Source: Burkholderiaceae bacterium (GTDB lineage Bacteria > Pseudomonadota > Gammaproteobacteria > Burkholderiales > Burkholderiaceae_E). From it: a stretch of 64,000 nt of DNA. The stretch is taken from positions 18,812-82,811 of the forward strand of contig JAJTYR010000008.1 of NCBI GenBank assembly GCA_021463505.1. Reading direction: 5' to 3'. The translations under genes were made by a program, and so were the position numbers. Below are positions 31,002-38,169 of the stretch, in pieces (position 1 is the stretch's first letter; each line of letters starts with the position of its first letter). Below the pieces are notes generated by a model. It saw only the letters and a list, made by a program, of their open reading frames with translations. It searched no databases and was not told the DNA's origin.

Positions 31002-31473
31002 CTACATCCACCGCTGCGACCCTCCGGCGGCGCGCGATGGACTCCGCCACGCAGACGGGGCGGTCGCTGCCCTTGCGCTCGACGGTGACTTCGGTGGTCA
31101 CCTGCACGCCGTTGTCCGCGATGTCGTCGACGGCGACGATCCTGAAGCGGGCGCGCAGCTCGCTGCCCACCGGCACCGGCGCCATGAAGCGCACGCGGTT
31201 CAGCCCGTAGTTCACGCTCATGCGCACGCCGCGGAACTCGATCGCGTTCTCGGCGAACATCGGCATCATCGACAGCGTCAGGAACCCGTGCGCGATCGTC
31301 GTGCCGAACGGCCCCTGTGCCGCGCGTCGCGGATCGACGTGAATCCATTGACGGTCGCCGGTGGCCTCGGCGAACTGGTCGATGCGCTGCTGCGTCACCT
31401 CGGCCCAGTCGCTGACCGCGATCTCCTGTCCCACCAGCGGCCGCAGTTCGGCCAGGCTTTCGAACACGCGCAT
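31002..31473 (-). CDS. MaoC/NodN-type acyl-CoA hydratase with lost normal stop
   Basis: The N-terminal 148 residues are a complete single hot-dog MaoC domain: SDWAEVTQQRIDQFAEATGD, then QWIHVDP with the catalytic Asp/His region, GPFGTTIAHGFLTLSMMP, VNYGLNRVRFMAPVPVG and VTVERKGSDRPVCVAES. Relatives end a few residues after AESxxRR. Here the frame does not stop; it stays open to 29944 as antisense of gcdH, which would make 509 residues. The end given (31002) is the first stop in the neighbouring frame, one base out of register, so a 1-base shift near 31025 would restore a normal-length protein. It lies 90 bp after the CoA ligase on the same strand. Could be a real frameshift, an assembly error or an extended protein. 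Confidence 0.7.
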
Positions 31474-31507
31474 TCCCGATCTCCATCCAGATGTCGACGT
31501 GCGAACG

Positions 31508-31554
31508 GCACGGGCACGACCCGTGCGTTGCTTCGATCCCGCGGCTTCGGCCGC
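31508..31554 (-). other. Two intergenic hairpins between the CoA ligase and MaoC genes
   Basis: GCACGGG (31508-31514) pairs with CCCGTGC (31520-31526) over a 5-base loop. GCGGC (31541-31545) pairs with GCCGC (31550-31554) over a perfect TTCG tetraloop. Both are in the 90-bp spacer downstream of the ligase stop. Neither is followed by a T-run in the direction of transcription, so they look more like RNA processing or mRNA-stability elements than intrinsic terminators. The base pairing is seen; the role is not known. Confidence 0.4.
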
Positions 31555-31563
31555 CCGTCCTGC

Positions 31564-33195
31564 TCAATCGCGCAGCTTGAAGCGCTGGATCTTGCCGGTC
31601 GCCGTCTTGGGGAGTTCCTCGACGAATTCGACCCAGCGCGGATATTTGAACGGAGCAAGCTGGTCCTTCACGAAGGCGCGCAGCTCCTCGGCGAGCGCGG
31701 GCGAGGCTTTCGAGGGTTCCTTCAGCACCACCCAGGCCTTGGGCTTGACCAGCCGGTCGTCGTCGGCCGCGCCGACCACCGCGGCCTCGAGCACCGCCGG
31801 GTGCGAGGCGATCGCCGACTCGACTTCGAAGGGCGACACGTACTGGCCGCTCACCTTCAGCATGTCGTCGGAGCGCCCCGCGTAGGTGTAGTAGCCGTCG
31901 GCGTCGCGCACGTACTTGTCGCCGCTGCGCGTCCACTCGCCCTGGAAAGTCTGGCGCGTCTTCTCGCGCTGGTTCCAGTACATCGCCGCCGAGGACGGCC
32001 CGCTGATGTACAGGTCACCCACCTCGCCGACGCCGACCTCGCGGCCGTCGTCGCCGAGCAGCTTCAGCGCGTAGCCGGGCACCGGCTGGCCGGTCGTGCC
32101 GTAGCGCACCTCGCCCGCGCGGTTCGACAGGAACACGTGCAGCATCTCGGTCGAGCCGATGCCGTCGAGGATCTCGACGCCGGTGCGCTCAGTGAAGCTC
32201 GTCCCCACGCGCGCGGGCAGCGCTTCGCCGGCCGACGTGGCCACGCGCAGGCCAAGTTGCTCGCGCGCCGGAAACGCCGGGCTCGCCAGCATGCTCGCGA
32301 ACAACGTCGGCACGCCGTAGTGCACGGTGGGGCGCGCGCGCATCTTCGCCAGCGCCTCGGGCGCCGCGCCGATGAGGCGCAGGAAGACGGCTTCGGGCGT
32401 GGGCCGCTCGGCCATCAGCACCGCGGTCGCTCCCACCGACATCGGGAACGTGAGTCCGTTGCCCAGCCCGTATGCAAAGAACAGCTTCGCCGCACTGAAC
32501 ACGATGTCGGATTCGCGGATGCCGATCACCGGCCGCGCGAACAGTTCCGCCGTCTGGATCAGACTCGAGTGCACGTGCACCGTGCCTTTCGGCGCGCCGG
32601 TGGAACCGGACGAATAGAGCCAGAAGCACGGCTCGTCGGCCACCGTGTCGGCCGGCTCGAAGTGCTCGCTGCCGCCCGCAACCAGGGCGCCGAAGTCGTC
32701 GGTTGCGACCCGCCGCGTCTCCGCTACGTGACCCGGCGCCGCCGACACGACGATGCGCGAGAGCGTCGGCACCTTCTGCGCCAGCCCCTCGAACGACGGC
32801 AGCAGCGCCTGCGAAACGAACAACACCCGCGCGCGCGAATCGCGCAGCATGTATTCGTAGTCCTGCGGCTTGAGCAGCGTGTTCGCCGCCACCGGCACGA
32901 CGCCCGCCTTGATCGCGCCGAGGAACGCCACCGGCCAGTCGATCGTGTCGAGCATGCACAGCATGACCCGGTCTTCCGCGCGCAGGCCCAGTCCGGCGAG
33001 TGCGGACGCGAAGCGATCGACGCGCCGCGCGAGTTCGGCGTAGGTGACGCTGCCGTGGTCGTCGATGAAGGCGAGCCGTTCGCCGCGTCCGGCCCGGACA
33101 TTGCGCTCGATCAGGTCGTGCGCCGCGTTGTATCGGCGCGGAATCGACACCCGTGGCGGACTCACCGAATGGTCGGCACTCGACAACTGATCCAC
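31564..33195 (-). CDS. Benzoate-CoA ligase family protein
   Basis: 543-residue adenylate-forming enzyme that activates benzoate or a close aromatic acid to its CoA ester. Motifs: YAELARRVDRFASAL, P-loop-like LYSSGSTGAPKGTVHVHSSL, LFFAYGLGNGLTFPM (typical of benzoate-CoA ligases), ATSAGEALP, DGIGSTEMLHVFLSNR, YAGRSDDMLKVSGQYVSP and the C-terminal catalytic Lys in LPKTATGKIQRFKLRD. The start is placed at GTG 33195 because GGGGAG lies 8 bases upstream and no ATG is better placed. It sits in an island with a boxR-type regulator and TGCA sites in its upstream region. Substrate among benzoates is not fixed by sequence. Confidence 0.9.
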   Translation of the reverse strand: MDQLSSADHSVSPPRVSIPRRYNAAHDLIERNVRAGRGERLAFIDDHGSVTYAELARRVDRFASALAGLGLRAEDRVMLCMLDTIDWPVAFLGAIKAGVVPVAANTLLKPQDYEYMLRDSRARVLFVSQALLPSFEGLAQKVPTLSRIVVSAAPGHVAETRRVATDDFGALVAGGSEHFEPADTVADEPCFWLYSSGSTGAPKGTVHVHSSLIQTAELFARPVIGIRESDIVFSAAKLFFAYGLGNGLTFPMSVGATAVLMAERPTPEAVFLRLIGAAPEALAKMRARPTVHYGVPTLFASMLASPAFPAREQLGLRVATSAGEALPARVGTSFTERTGVEILDGIGSTEMLHVFLSNRAGEVRYGTTGQPVPGYALKLLGDDGREVGVGEVGDLYISGPSSAAMYWNQREKTRQTFQGEWTRSGDKYVRDADGYYTYAGRSDDMLKVSGQYVSPFEVESAIASHPAVLEAAVVGAADDDRLVKPKAWVVLKEPSKASPALAEELRAFVKDQLAPFKYPRWVEFVEELPKTATGKIQRFKLRD

Positions 33196-33322
33196 GGCTT
33201 TTCTCCCCGACACCCGGTAGTGGTCGAAATTATCGCGCGGTTGCAGGCCGCGCGGGCGTGCGCCGGAGCGACGCCGCAAGGTCATCCTGCCAGCAGGGAC
33301 GTTATCGCACGGACGACGATCG

Positions 33323-33336
33323 TGCAATAAACTGCC
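33323..33336 (+). promoter_or_regulatory. TGCA-N6-TGCC site, candidate BoxR/BzdR operator 1
   Basis: TGCA at 33323-33326 is followed after six bases by TGCC at 33333-33336, so the second half-site differs from TGCA at one base. The site lies in the 196-bp divergent gap between the benzoate-CoA ligase and the flavodoxin, 128 bp upstream of the ligase start. A minus-strand pair TTTATT (33326-33331) and GATAAC (33303-33308) with 17-bp spacing could be the ligase promoter, and the site would overlap its -35. Binding is inferred from the boxR-like neighbour. Confidence 0.4.
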
Positions 33337-33353
33337 CATCACCCTGCTGGACT

Positions 33354-33367
33354 TGCATTATCCTGCG
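33354..33367 (+). promoter_or_regulatory. TGCA-N6-TGCG site, candidate BoxR/BzdR operator 2
   Basis: TGCA at 33354-33357 is followed after six bases by TGCG at 33364-33367. It starts 31 bp from the first site, about three helical turns, so both face the same side of the DNA. It ends 24 bp upstream of the flavodoxin ATG, where it could block or assist that promoter. The same half-site spacing occurs upstream of gcdH. Confidence 0.4.
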
Positions 33368-33391
33368 TTAACGACGAATGGAGCGCGTGGC

Positions 33392-33859
33392 ATGGACGTG
33401 GAAATCCTGGTCGGCACGATGACCGGCAACGCACATCTCGTGGCGCGGGAACTCGAACTGCGCTTCGCCGATGCCGGCACGCGCATCACGACGAGGCTGA
33501 TGGATGACGTCACGCCCGAAGTCTTCGAACGCGACACGCTGTTCCTCGTCTGCACCTCCACCTACGGCCACGGCGACGTGCCCGACAACGCGCGCGACCT
33601 GTTCGAGGCACTGCAGGCCCGACGGCCCGACCTGTCGGCGGTGAGCTACGGCGTGCTCGCGCTCGGCGACAGCACGTTCAGCGACACCTTCGCGCACGGC
33701 GGCATGCGCTTCGACCGCTTGCTGGGCGAGCTGGGTGCGCGCCGCATCGGCGAGCGCTTCACCATCGACACCGCGGCGGTCACCCTGCCGGAAGAGGCAG
33801 CCGCGGCCTGGATGCCCGGCTGGATCGCGCTCGCGCGCGCCGCGCTGGTTGCGGCCTGA
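33392..33859 (+). CDS. Flavodoxin
   Basis: 155-residue FMN electron carrier. The phosphate-binding loop VGTMTGNAHLVA is at residues 7-18; isoalloxazine loops are at CTSTYGHGDVPDN (about 50-62) and LALGDSTFSDTFAHGG (about 90-105). The order and the TYG aromatic are those of MioC/flavodoxin-like proteins. It is divergent from the benzoate-CoA ligase and shares the TGCA-bearing gap with it, and it converges with boxR 13 bp away. That context suggests it serves an aromatic-degradation reductase or oxygenase encoded elsewhere. Start ATG 33392 (a TTG at 33353 is also in frame). Confidence 0.88.
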   Translation: MDVEILVGTMTGNAHLVARELELRFADAGTRITTRLMDDVTPEVFERDTLFLVCTSTYGHGDVPDNARDLFEALQARRPDLSAVSYGVLALGDSTFSDTFAHGGMRFDRLLGELGARRIGERFTIDTAAVTLPEEAAAAWMPGWIALARAALVAA

Positions 33860-33872
33860 GAAGGCGGCGGAC

Positions 33873-34793
33873 TCAGCCCTTGCCGCCAGCGGCCTCGCGT
33901 GCCGACGATCCGGCCAGCGGGCTCGCGACCGCGATCACCTGCACCAGCCGCTTCAGGCTCTCGGCCTCGCCGATTCCCGTCGTGTCCACAGCCGCATCGG
34001 CCAGCCCATAGAGCCGGTCGCGCTGCCTGAGGATGGTGCGCAATTCGGCCATCGCGTAGTCGCGGCCGCGAATCGGTCTCAGGTCGCCCTGCGCGATCAC
34101 GCGATCCATGTGCTCCTCGGGAGAGGTCTTCAACCACACCGTCAGGCAGCGCTCGCGCAGCAGTTCGTAGGTGCGCGACTCGAGCACCAGCGAGCCGCCG
34201 GTGGCGATCACGCAGCGCCGGTGCGTGCGCGTGAGGCGATCGAGCACGCGGCGTTCGGCCTCGCGATAGGTGTCCTGCCCGTACATCGAGAAGATACTCT
34301 CCAGGCCCGCGCCCAGTTCGCGCTCGATCTGCTGGTCGAGCTCGAAGAACGGCACTTTCAGCCTCGTCGCGAGCCGTGCGCCCAGCGTCGACTTGCCGGC
34401 CCCACGCAGACCGACCAGGGCGATGCGCCGCGCACGCTCGCGGCTCATCTCGCCGAAACGCTGCTGCAGCGCGACGACCGCCTGATGGCGCTGGCCGGGC
34501 TCCAGCGCACGCAACACCCCGAGCGCGGTGACGATCTCGGGGTCGGACGCCTGGTCGCCGAGCAGTTGCCCGAGCGGGCAACGCAGTGCCTCGGCGACGC
34601 GCCGGATCAGCAGGATCGAGATGTTGCCGTCACCCGACTCCAGCTGCGCGAGATAACGCTCGGACAGGCCCGACAGCTCCGACAGGCGCCTGCGGGTCAG
34701 GCCGGCTTCGTCGCGACGCTCGCGCACGCGCCGCCCCAGCGCGGCGAGAAAGTCTGCCTCGTCCGATGATTTGCCCGGGACCGGCGAAGCCAT
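33873..34793 (-). CDS. boxR: BoxR/BzdR-type regulator: helix-turn-helix fused to shikimate-kinase-like domain
   Basis: 306 residues. An XRE-type helix-turn-helix lies at about 20-78 (LGRRVRERRDEAGLTRRRLSEL, cut here to its core, then SERYLAQLESGDGNISI). A linker at 80-122 leads to a shikimate-kinase-like domain with P-loop GLRGAGKST at 128-136, FFELDQQIE and a YREAERRVLDRL segment. Domain order and length match BzdR/BoxR, repressors of benzoate catabolism in Azoarcus/Thauera that respond to benzoyl-CoA. No box or bzd operon lies in this window. The ATG at 34793 has no clear ribosome site; its start codon overlaps a TGCA element, suggesting autoregulation. Confidence 0.9.
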   Translation of the reverse strand: MASPVPGKSSDEADFLAALGRRVRERRDEAGLTRRRLSELSGLSERYLAQLESGDGNISILLIRRVAEALRCPLGQLLGDQASDPEIVTALGVLRALEPGQRHQAVVALQQRFGEMSRERARRIALVGLRGAGKSTLGARLATRLKVPFFELDQQIERELGAGLESIFSMYGQDTYREAERRVLDRLTRTHRRCVIATGGSLVLESRTYELLRERCLTVWLKTSPEEHMDRVIAQGDLRPIRGRDYAMAELRTILRQRDRLYGLADAAVDTTGIGEAESLKRLVQVIAVASPLAGSSAREAAGGKG

Positions 34794-34832
34794 GCAAGAT
34801 AAGCCCGTGATCGACAGCAAGCTGCAATATAA
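34793..34832. promoter_or_regulatory. Direct repeats TGCAAGATAA / TGCAATATAA between boxR and the hydrolase
   Basis: TGCAAGATAA (34793-34802) and TGCAATATAA (34823-34832) are direct repeats 30 bp apart, matching at 8 of 10 positions. They fill the 42-bp divergent gap: one overlaps the boxR start codon, the other ends 3 bases before the hydrolase ATG. The AT-rich parts also offer -10-like hexamers on both strands. A third sequence of the same form, TGCAATAAAC, is at 33323. Repeats are seen; autoregulation by BoxR is inferred. Confidence 0.45.
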
Positions 34833-34835
34833 CTC

Positions 34836-35621
34836 ATGAATCCTCCGGCGCGCGAACCTTGCCGCATCCTCGTCGACGGGCAGCGCATCGAGTGCCGGCG
34901 CATCGGCGACGCCGGACGGTCCGCGCCAGTGATCGTCTTCCTGCACGAAGGCCTCGGCAGCGTGCGGATGTGGCGCGACTTTCCAGATCGCCTGTGCGCG
35001 ACCGCGGGCCTTCCGGGCCTCGTCTGTTCGCGGCTCGGCTACGGCGCCTCCGATCCGCTGCCCGGCCCGCGCAATGCGCGCTTCATGCACGAGGAGGCGA
35101 CGAGCGCCCTGCCGGCGCTGCTGCGTGCCTGCGAAATCGACCGACCGATCCTCTTCGGCCACAGCGACGGCGCCTCGATCGCACTGATCCACGCGGGAAC
35201 CTTCCCGGAGGTGGCGCGCGCGGTCATTGTCCTGGCGCCGCACCTGTTCGTGGAACCGGTCTGCGTCACCTCGATCGCCGCGATCAGCCGCGACTACGCC
35301 GGCCCCGCCTTGCGCGAGCGGCTGGCCCGGTATCACGCGGACGTCGACGGCGCGTTCCACGGCTGGAGCGACGTCTGGCTTTCGGACGAATTCGCCGCCT
35401 GGAACATCGAGGATGCGGTGGCTGCGTCACGCTGCCCGATCCTCGCGATCCAGGGCGAAGACGACCAGTACGGCACGATGCGCCAGATCGAGCGGATCGC
35501 CGAGTTGCGGCCCGGCACGCGCCTGGCGAGGCTGCCCGGCTGCCGGCACAGCCCGCAGAACGATCGCCCCGACGAGGTCATCGAGCTCACCTGTGCGTTC
35601 CTGCGCGACCTCGGGCCGTGA
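34836..35621 (+). CDS. Alpha/beta hydrolase
   Basis: 261-residue alpha/beta hydrolase, no signal peptide. Catalytic triad by motif: nucleophile Ser110 in LFGHSDGAS, acid Asp208 or Asp209 in QGEDDQYGT, His237 in GCRHSPQ. The oxyanion motif is FLHEGLGS. The SDG elbow is typical of the hydrolases found beside benzoate/box genes, where hydrolysis of a CoA thioester or lactone has been suggested. It is divergent from boxR across 42 bp containing TGCA repeats. ATG 34836 has no obvious ribosome site. Substrate unknown. Confidence 0.88.
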   Translation: MNPPAREPCRILVDGQRIECRRIGDAGRSAPVIVFLHEGLGSVRMWRDFPDRLCATAGLPGLVCSRLGYGASDPLPGPRNARFMHEEATSALPALLRACEIDRPILFGHSDGASIALIHAGTFPEVARAVIVLAPHLFVEPVCVTSIAAISRDYAGPALRERLARYHADVDGAFHGWSDVWLSDEFAAWNIEDAVAASRCPILAIQGEDDQYGTMRQIERIAELRPGTRLARLPGCRHSPQNDRPDEVIELTCAFLRDLGP

Positions 35622-35763
35622 CGCAGCCGCATCGCACCCGAGCGACGTCCCGTCCCGAAATCCGGCAGCCTCCGGGATCCGTCACGACCTTGACCGGATC
35701 GCGGTCGAACGGACGCTCCACGACCTAGAATCACTGCATTCACGATCCCGGGGAGACAGCGCG

Positions 35764-37101
35764 ATGCGGATTCTGTGCGGCACCGACTTCAGCGAGCGAT
35801 CCGAAGCCGCCGCCGGGCTGGGCGCACTGCTTGCGCAGCGCAGCGGCGGCGACCTGACGCTGGTCCACGTCCTCGACACGCGCACACTCGGAATCGGCAC
35901 ACCCGCAGTCCTCGATGCGCTCGACCAGGCGGCGCGCGAAAAGCTCGAGCAGACCGCGGACCGGTTGCGCGCAGCCGGCGCGACCGTGTCGGTCGAACTT
36001 CCGGCCGGCTGGCCCGACGAGGCGCTGCTGGCCGAGGCCAGGCGCCGCGACAACGCACTGCTCGTGCTGCCGGCGATCGGTCGACGTGACGGCGCCGGGG
36101 TGCGGCTCGGCAAGACCTGCGAACGCACGCTGCGCCACGCGCAGTCGCCGATGCTGGTGCTGCGCGACGTGGCCCCGCTGCGGGCCTGGCTGCAAGGCGA
36201 GCACGCATTGCGGATGCTGATCGCGTACGACTTCACGCCGCAGGCGGATGCTGCGGTGCTGTTCGCCGGGCAACTCGCCGCGCTCGGCGCCTGCAGGCCG
36301 GTGGCCGCCTACGCCGGTGATCCGCAGCGCGAGGCCGAGCGAATGGGGCTGCCCGACAACCCGACGCAGTCGCAGCAACTGCTGCGCGACGAGATCGCCC
36401 GGCGCCTCGCACGGGCGGTGCCGGCGCTGCCGATCGAGGTGGTCGTTTCGGCGCACGACGGCGATCCGGGCGCGCGGCTCGCGCACCTGGCCGAACGCGA
36501 AGCGGCCGACCTGGTCATCGTCGGCTCGAACCAGCGCGGCGCGGTGGAGCGGCTGTTCGCCGGCTCGGTCTCGCTCGACCTGCTGCGCGACGCCGCGACC
36601 AACGTACTGGTCGTGCCGGGCGCTTCGGCCGCCGCCACCACACAGTTGCCGCCCGCAGTGCGGCGCGTGCTCGTGGCCACCGACCTGTCAGCGGTCGGCA
36701 ACCGGGCCGTCGCCTACGCACTGGCGGTCGCGCCGGCCAACGGCGAAGTGATCGTGGTGCACGTCGTGAGTCCGAACCTGATGCGCAACGGCCAGTACGG
36801 GCGGCCCTCGTACGCGAGCTTCCAGGCCGAACACCGGGCCGTGCTCGACGAGCGCCGCGCCGCGCTCGCGGCCCTGTTGCCTCCGGACGACGGCACCCGC
36901 ACACTGCGCATCGAGCTCGTGGAGCACGATCGCCCCGGTCGCGCACTCATCGAGGCGATCGAACGCGAGGCGCCCGACCTGGTCTGCGTCGGCACGCTGG
37001 GCCGCACCGGCGCGGCGGCGGCCGTGCTGGGCTCGACCGCGCAGGCACTGGTGCGCGGGTGCCGCAGGCCGCTGCTCCTGATACAACCGCAGGACCGCTG
37101 A
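35764..37101 (+). CDS. Universal stress protein with three tandem UspA domains
   Basis: 445 residues made of three Usp domains starting at about residues 1 (MRILCGTDFSERSEAA), 155 (RMLIAYDFTPQADAAV) and 302 (RRVLVATDLSAVGNRAV). Nucleotide-binding G-x2-G-x9-G-S/T patterns are readable in the second (GSNQRGAVERLFAGSVS) and third (GTLGRTGAAAAVLGSTA) domains; the first has a weaker GRRDGAGVRLGKTCE. GGGGAG precedes ATG 35764; the frame is open far upstream but only as antisense-type reading. Most Usp proteins have one or two domains. It follows the hydrolase after 142 bp on the same strand. Confidence 0.9.
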   Translation: MRILCGTDFSERSEAAAGLGALLAQRSGGDLTLVHVLDTRTLGIGTPAVLDALDQAAREKLEQTADRLRAAGATVSVELPAGWPDEALLAEARRRDNALLVLPAIGRRDGAGVRLGKTCERTLRHAQSPMLVLRDVAPLRAWLQGEHALRMLIAYDFTPQADAAVLFAGQLAALGACRPVAAYAGDPQREAERMGLPDNPTQSQQLLRDEIARRLARAVPALPIEVVVSAHDGDPGARLAHLAEREAADLVIVGSNQRGAVERLFAGSVSLDLLRDAATNVLVVPGASAAATTQLPPAVRRVLVATDLSAVGNRAVAYALAVAPANGEVIVVHVVSPNLMRNGQYGRPSYASFQAEHRAVLDERRAALAALLPPDDGTRTLRIELVEHDRPGRALIEAIEREAPDLVCVGTLGRTGAAAAVLGSTAQALVRGCRRPLLLIQPQDR

Positions 37102-37159
37102 AAACGCGCGAATCGGCCTGCCACGCAGCCGAATCACCGGTTCTGCATCGGCGTCCGGT

Positions 37160-38152
37160 TCACCGGTTCGAACCCGCGGCCGCGCGACGCAGCCGGTCGG
37201 CCACGGCGTACCAGGCGACGTGATCGGGCACGCGCTCCACCAGAATGCGCCGGCAGCCTGAACCATCGAGCGCGCGCAGCGCATCGTAGAGTGCGCGCGC
37301 CGCAGCCGCTGGCTCGGCGGGCATCGCCAGCCTGGCATCGGCGCGCGCGCCGGCGCCCGAACGCACCCACAGCGCAACACGCTCGCCGCGCTGGTGCATC
37401 CAGGCAATGCGCCGGTCGATCTCGTCGCTGCCCACCAGTTCGACCGGCGTCGCCGGTGCGTAGTGCGCCTCCAGCGTGCCCGAGGCGCGAGGCGCCTGTG
37501 CATCGGACGCGAGTACCGGCTCTCCGAGGCTTGCTTCGAGTTGCGCAAGCGTGACGCCTCCGGGACGCAGCAGCACCGGCTGCTCGCGGGTGAGGTCGAC
37601 GATCGTCGACTCCACGCCCACGTCGCAGGGCCCGCCGTCGAGTACCATCGGCGCCTCGTCGCCGAGGTCGTCGATCACGTGCGCAGCACGCGTCGGGCTC
37701 AGGCGCCCGAAGCGGTTCGCCGATGGTGCCGCCACACCGTGGCCGCCGTGCGCGGCGAACGCAGCCAACAGCGCGCGCGCCACCGGATGCGAGGGCGCGC
37801 GCAGCCCGATCGAGGTCTGCCCGCCGCAGGCGAACGCGGGGGCGCCGTCACGCCGTACCAGGATCAACGTGAGCGGACCGGGCCAGAATGCGTCGGCGAG
37901 CCGTTGCGCGCGTGCCGGCCAGTGTGCCCACCACGCGGCCTGCGTGGCGTCGAGCACGTGCACGATCAGCGGATGATCGGCGGGTCGTCCCTTCAGGCGA
38001 TACACCTCGGCCACCGCGCGCCCGCTCGCGGCGTCGGCGCCCAGTCCGTAGACGGTTTCGGTCGGGAACGCCACCAGCGCGGCACCAGCGAGCCGTCGCG
38101 CGGCCTCCTCGATCGCCTGCGCATCGGCCGGCCAGGGATTATTGGCATTCAT
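37160..38152 (-). CDS. tsaC: L-threonylcarbamoyladenylate synthase (Sua5/TsaC long form)
   Basis: 330 residues. The YrdC domain at 1-205 makes threonylcarbamoyl-AMP for the t6A37 tRNA modification: FPTETVYGLGADA, VYRLKGRP and HPLIVHV, then PGPLTLIL, APSANRFGRLSPT and DVGVESTIVDL. A C-terminal Sua5 domain at about 215-325 (HYAPATPVELV) makes it the long form. It is last in the purEK cluster after a 17-bp gap, in line with the betaproteobacterial purC-purE-purK-sua5 order. ATG 38152 gives a normal N-terminus. Confidence 0.94.
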   Translation of the reverse strand: MNANNPWPADAQAIEEAARRLAGAALVAFPTETVYGLGADAASGRAVAEVYRLKGRPADHPLIVHVLDATQAAWWAHWPARAQRLADAFWPGPLTLILVRRDGAPAFACGGQTSIGLRAPSHPVARALLAAFAAHGGHGVAAPSANRFGRLSPTRAAHVIDDLGDEAPMVLDGGPCDVGVESTIVDLTREQPVLLRPGGVTLAQLEASLGEPVLASDAQAPRASGTLEAHYAPATPVELVGSDEIDRRIAWMHQRGERVALWVRSGAGARADARLAMPAEPAAAARALYDALRALDGSGCRRILVERVPDHVAWYAVADRLRRAAAGSNR

Positions 38153-38169
38153 CGGCCGATGCAGCCTCT

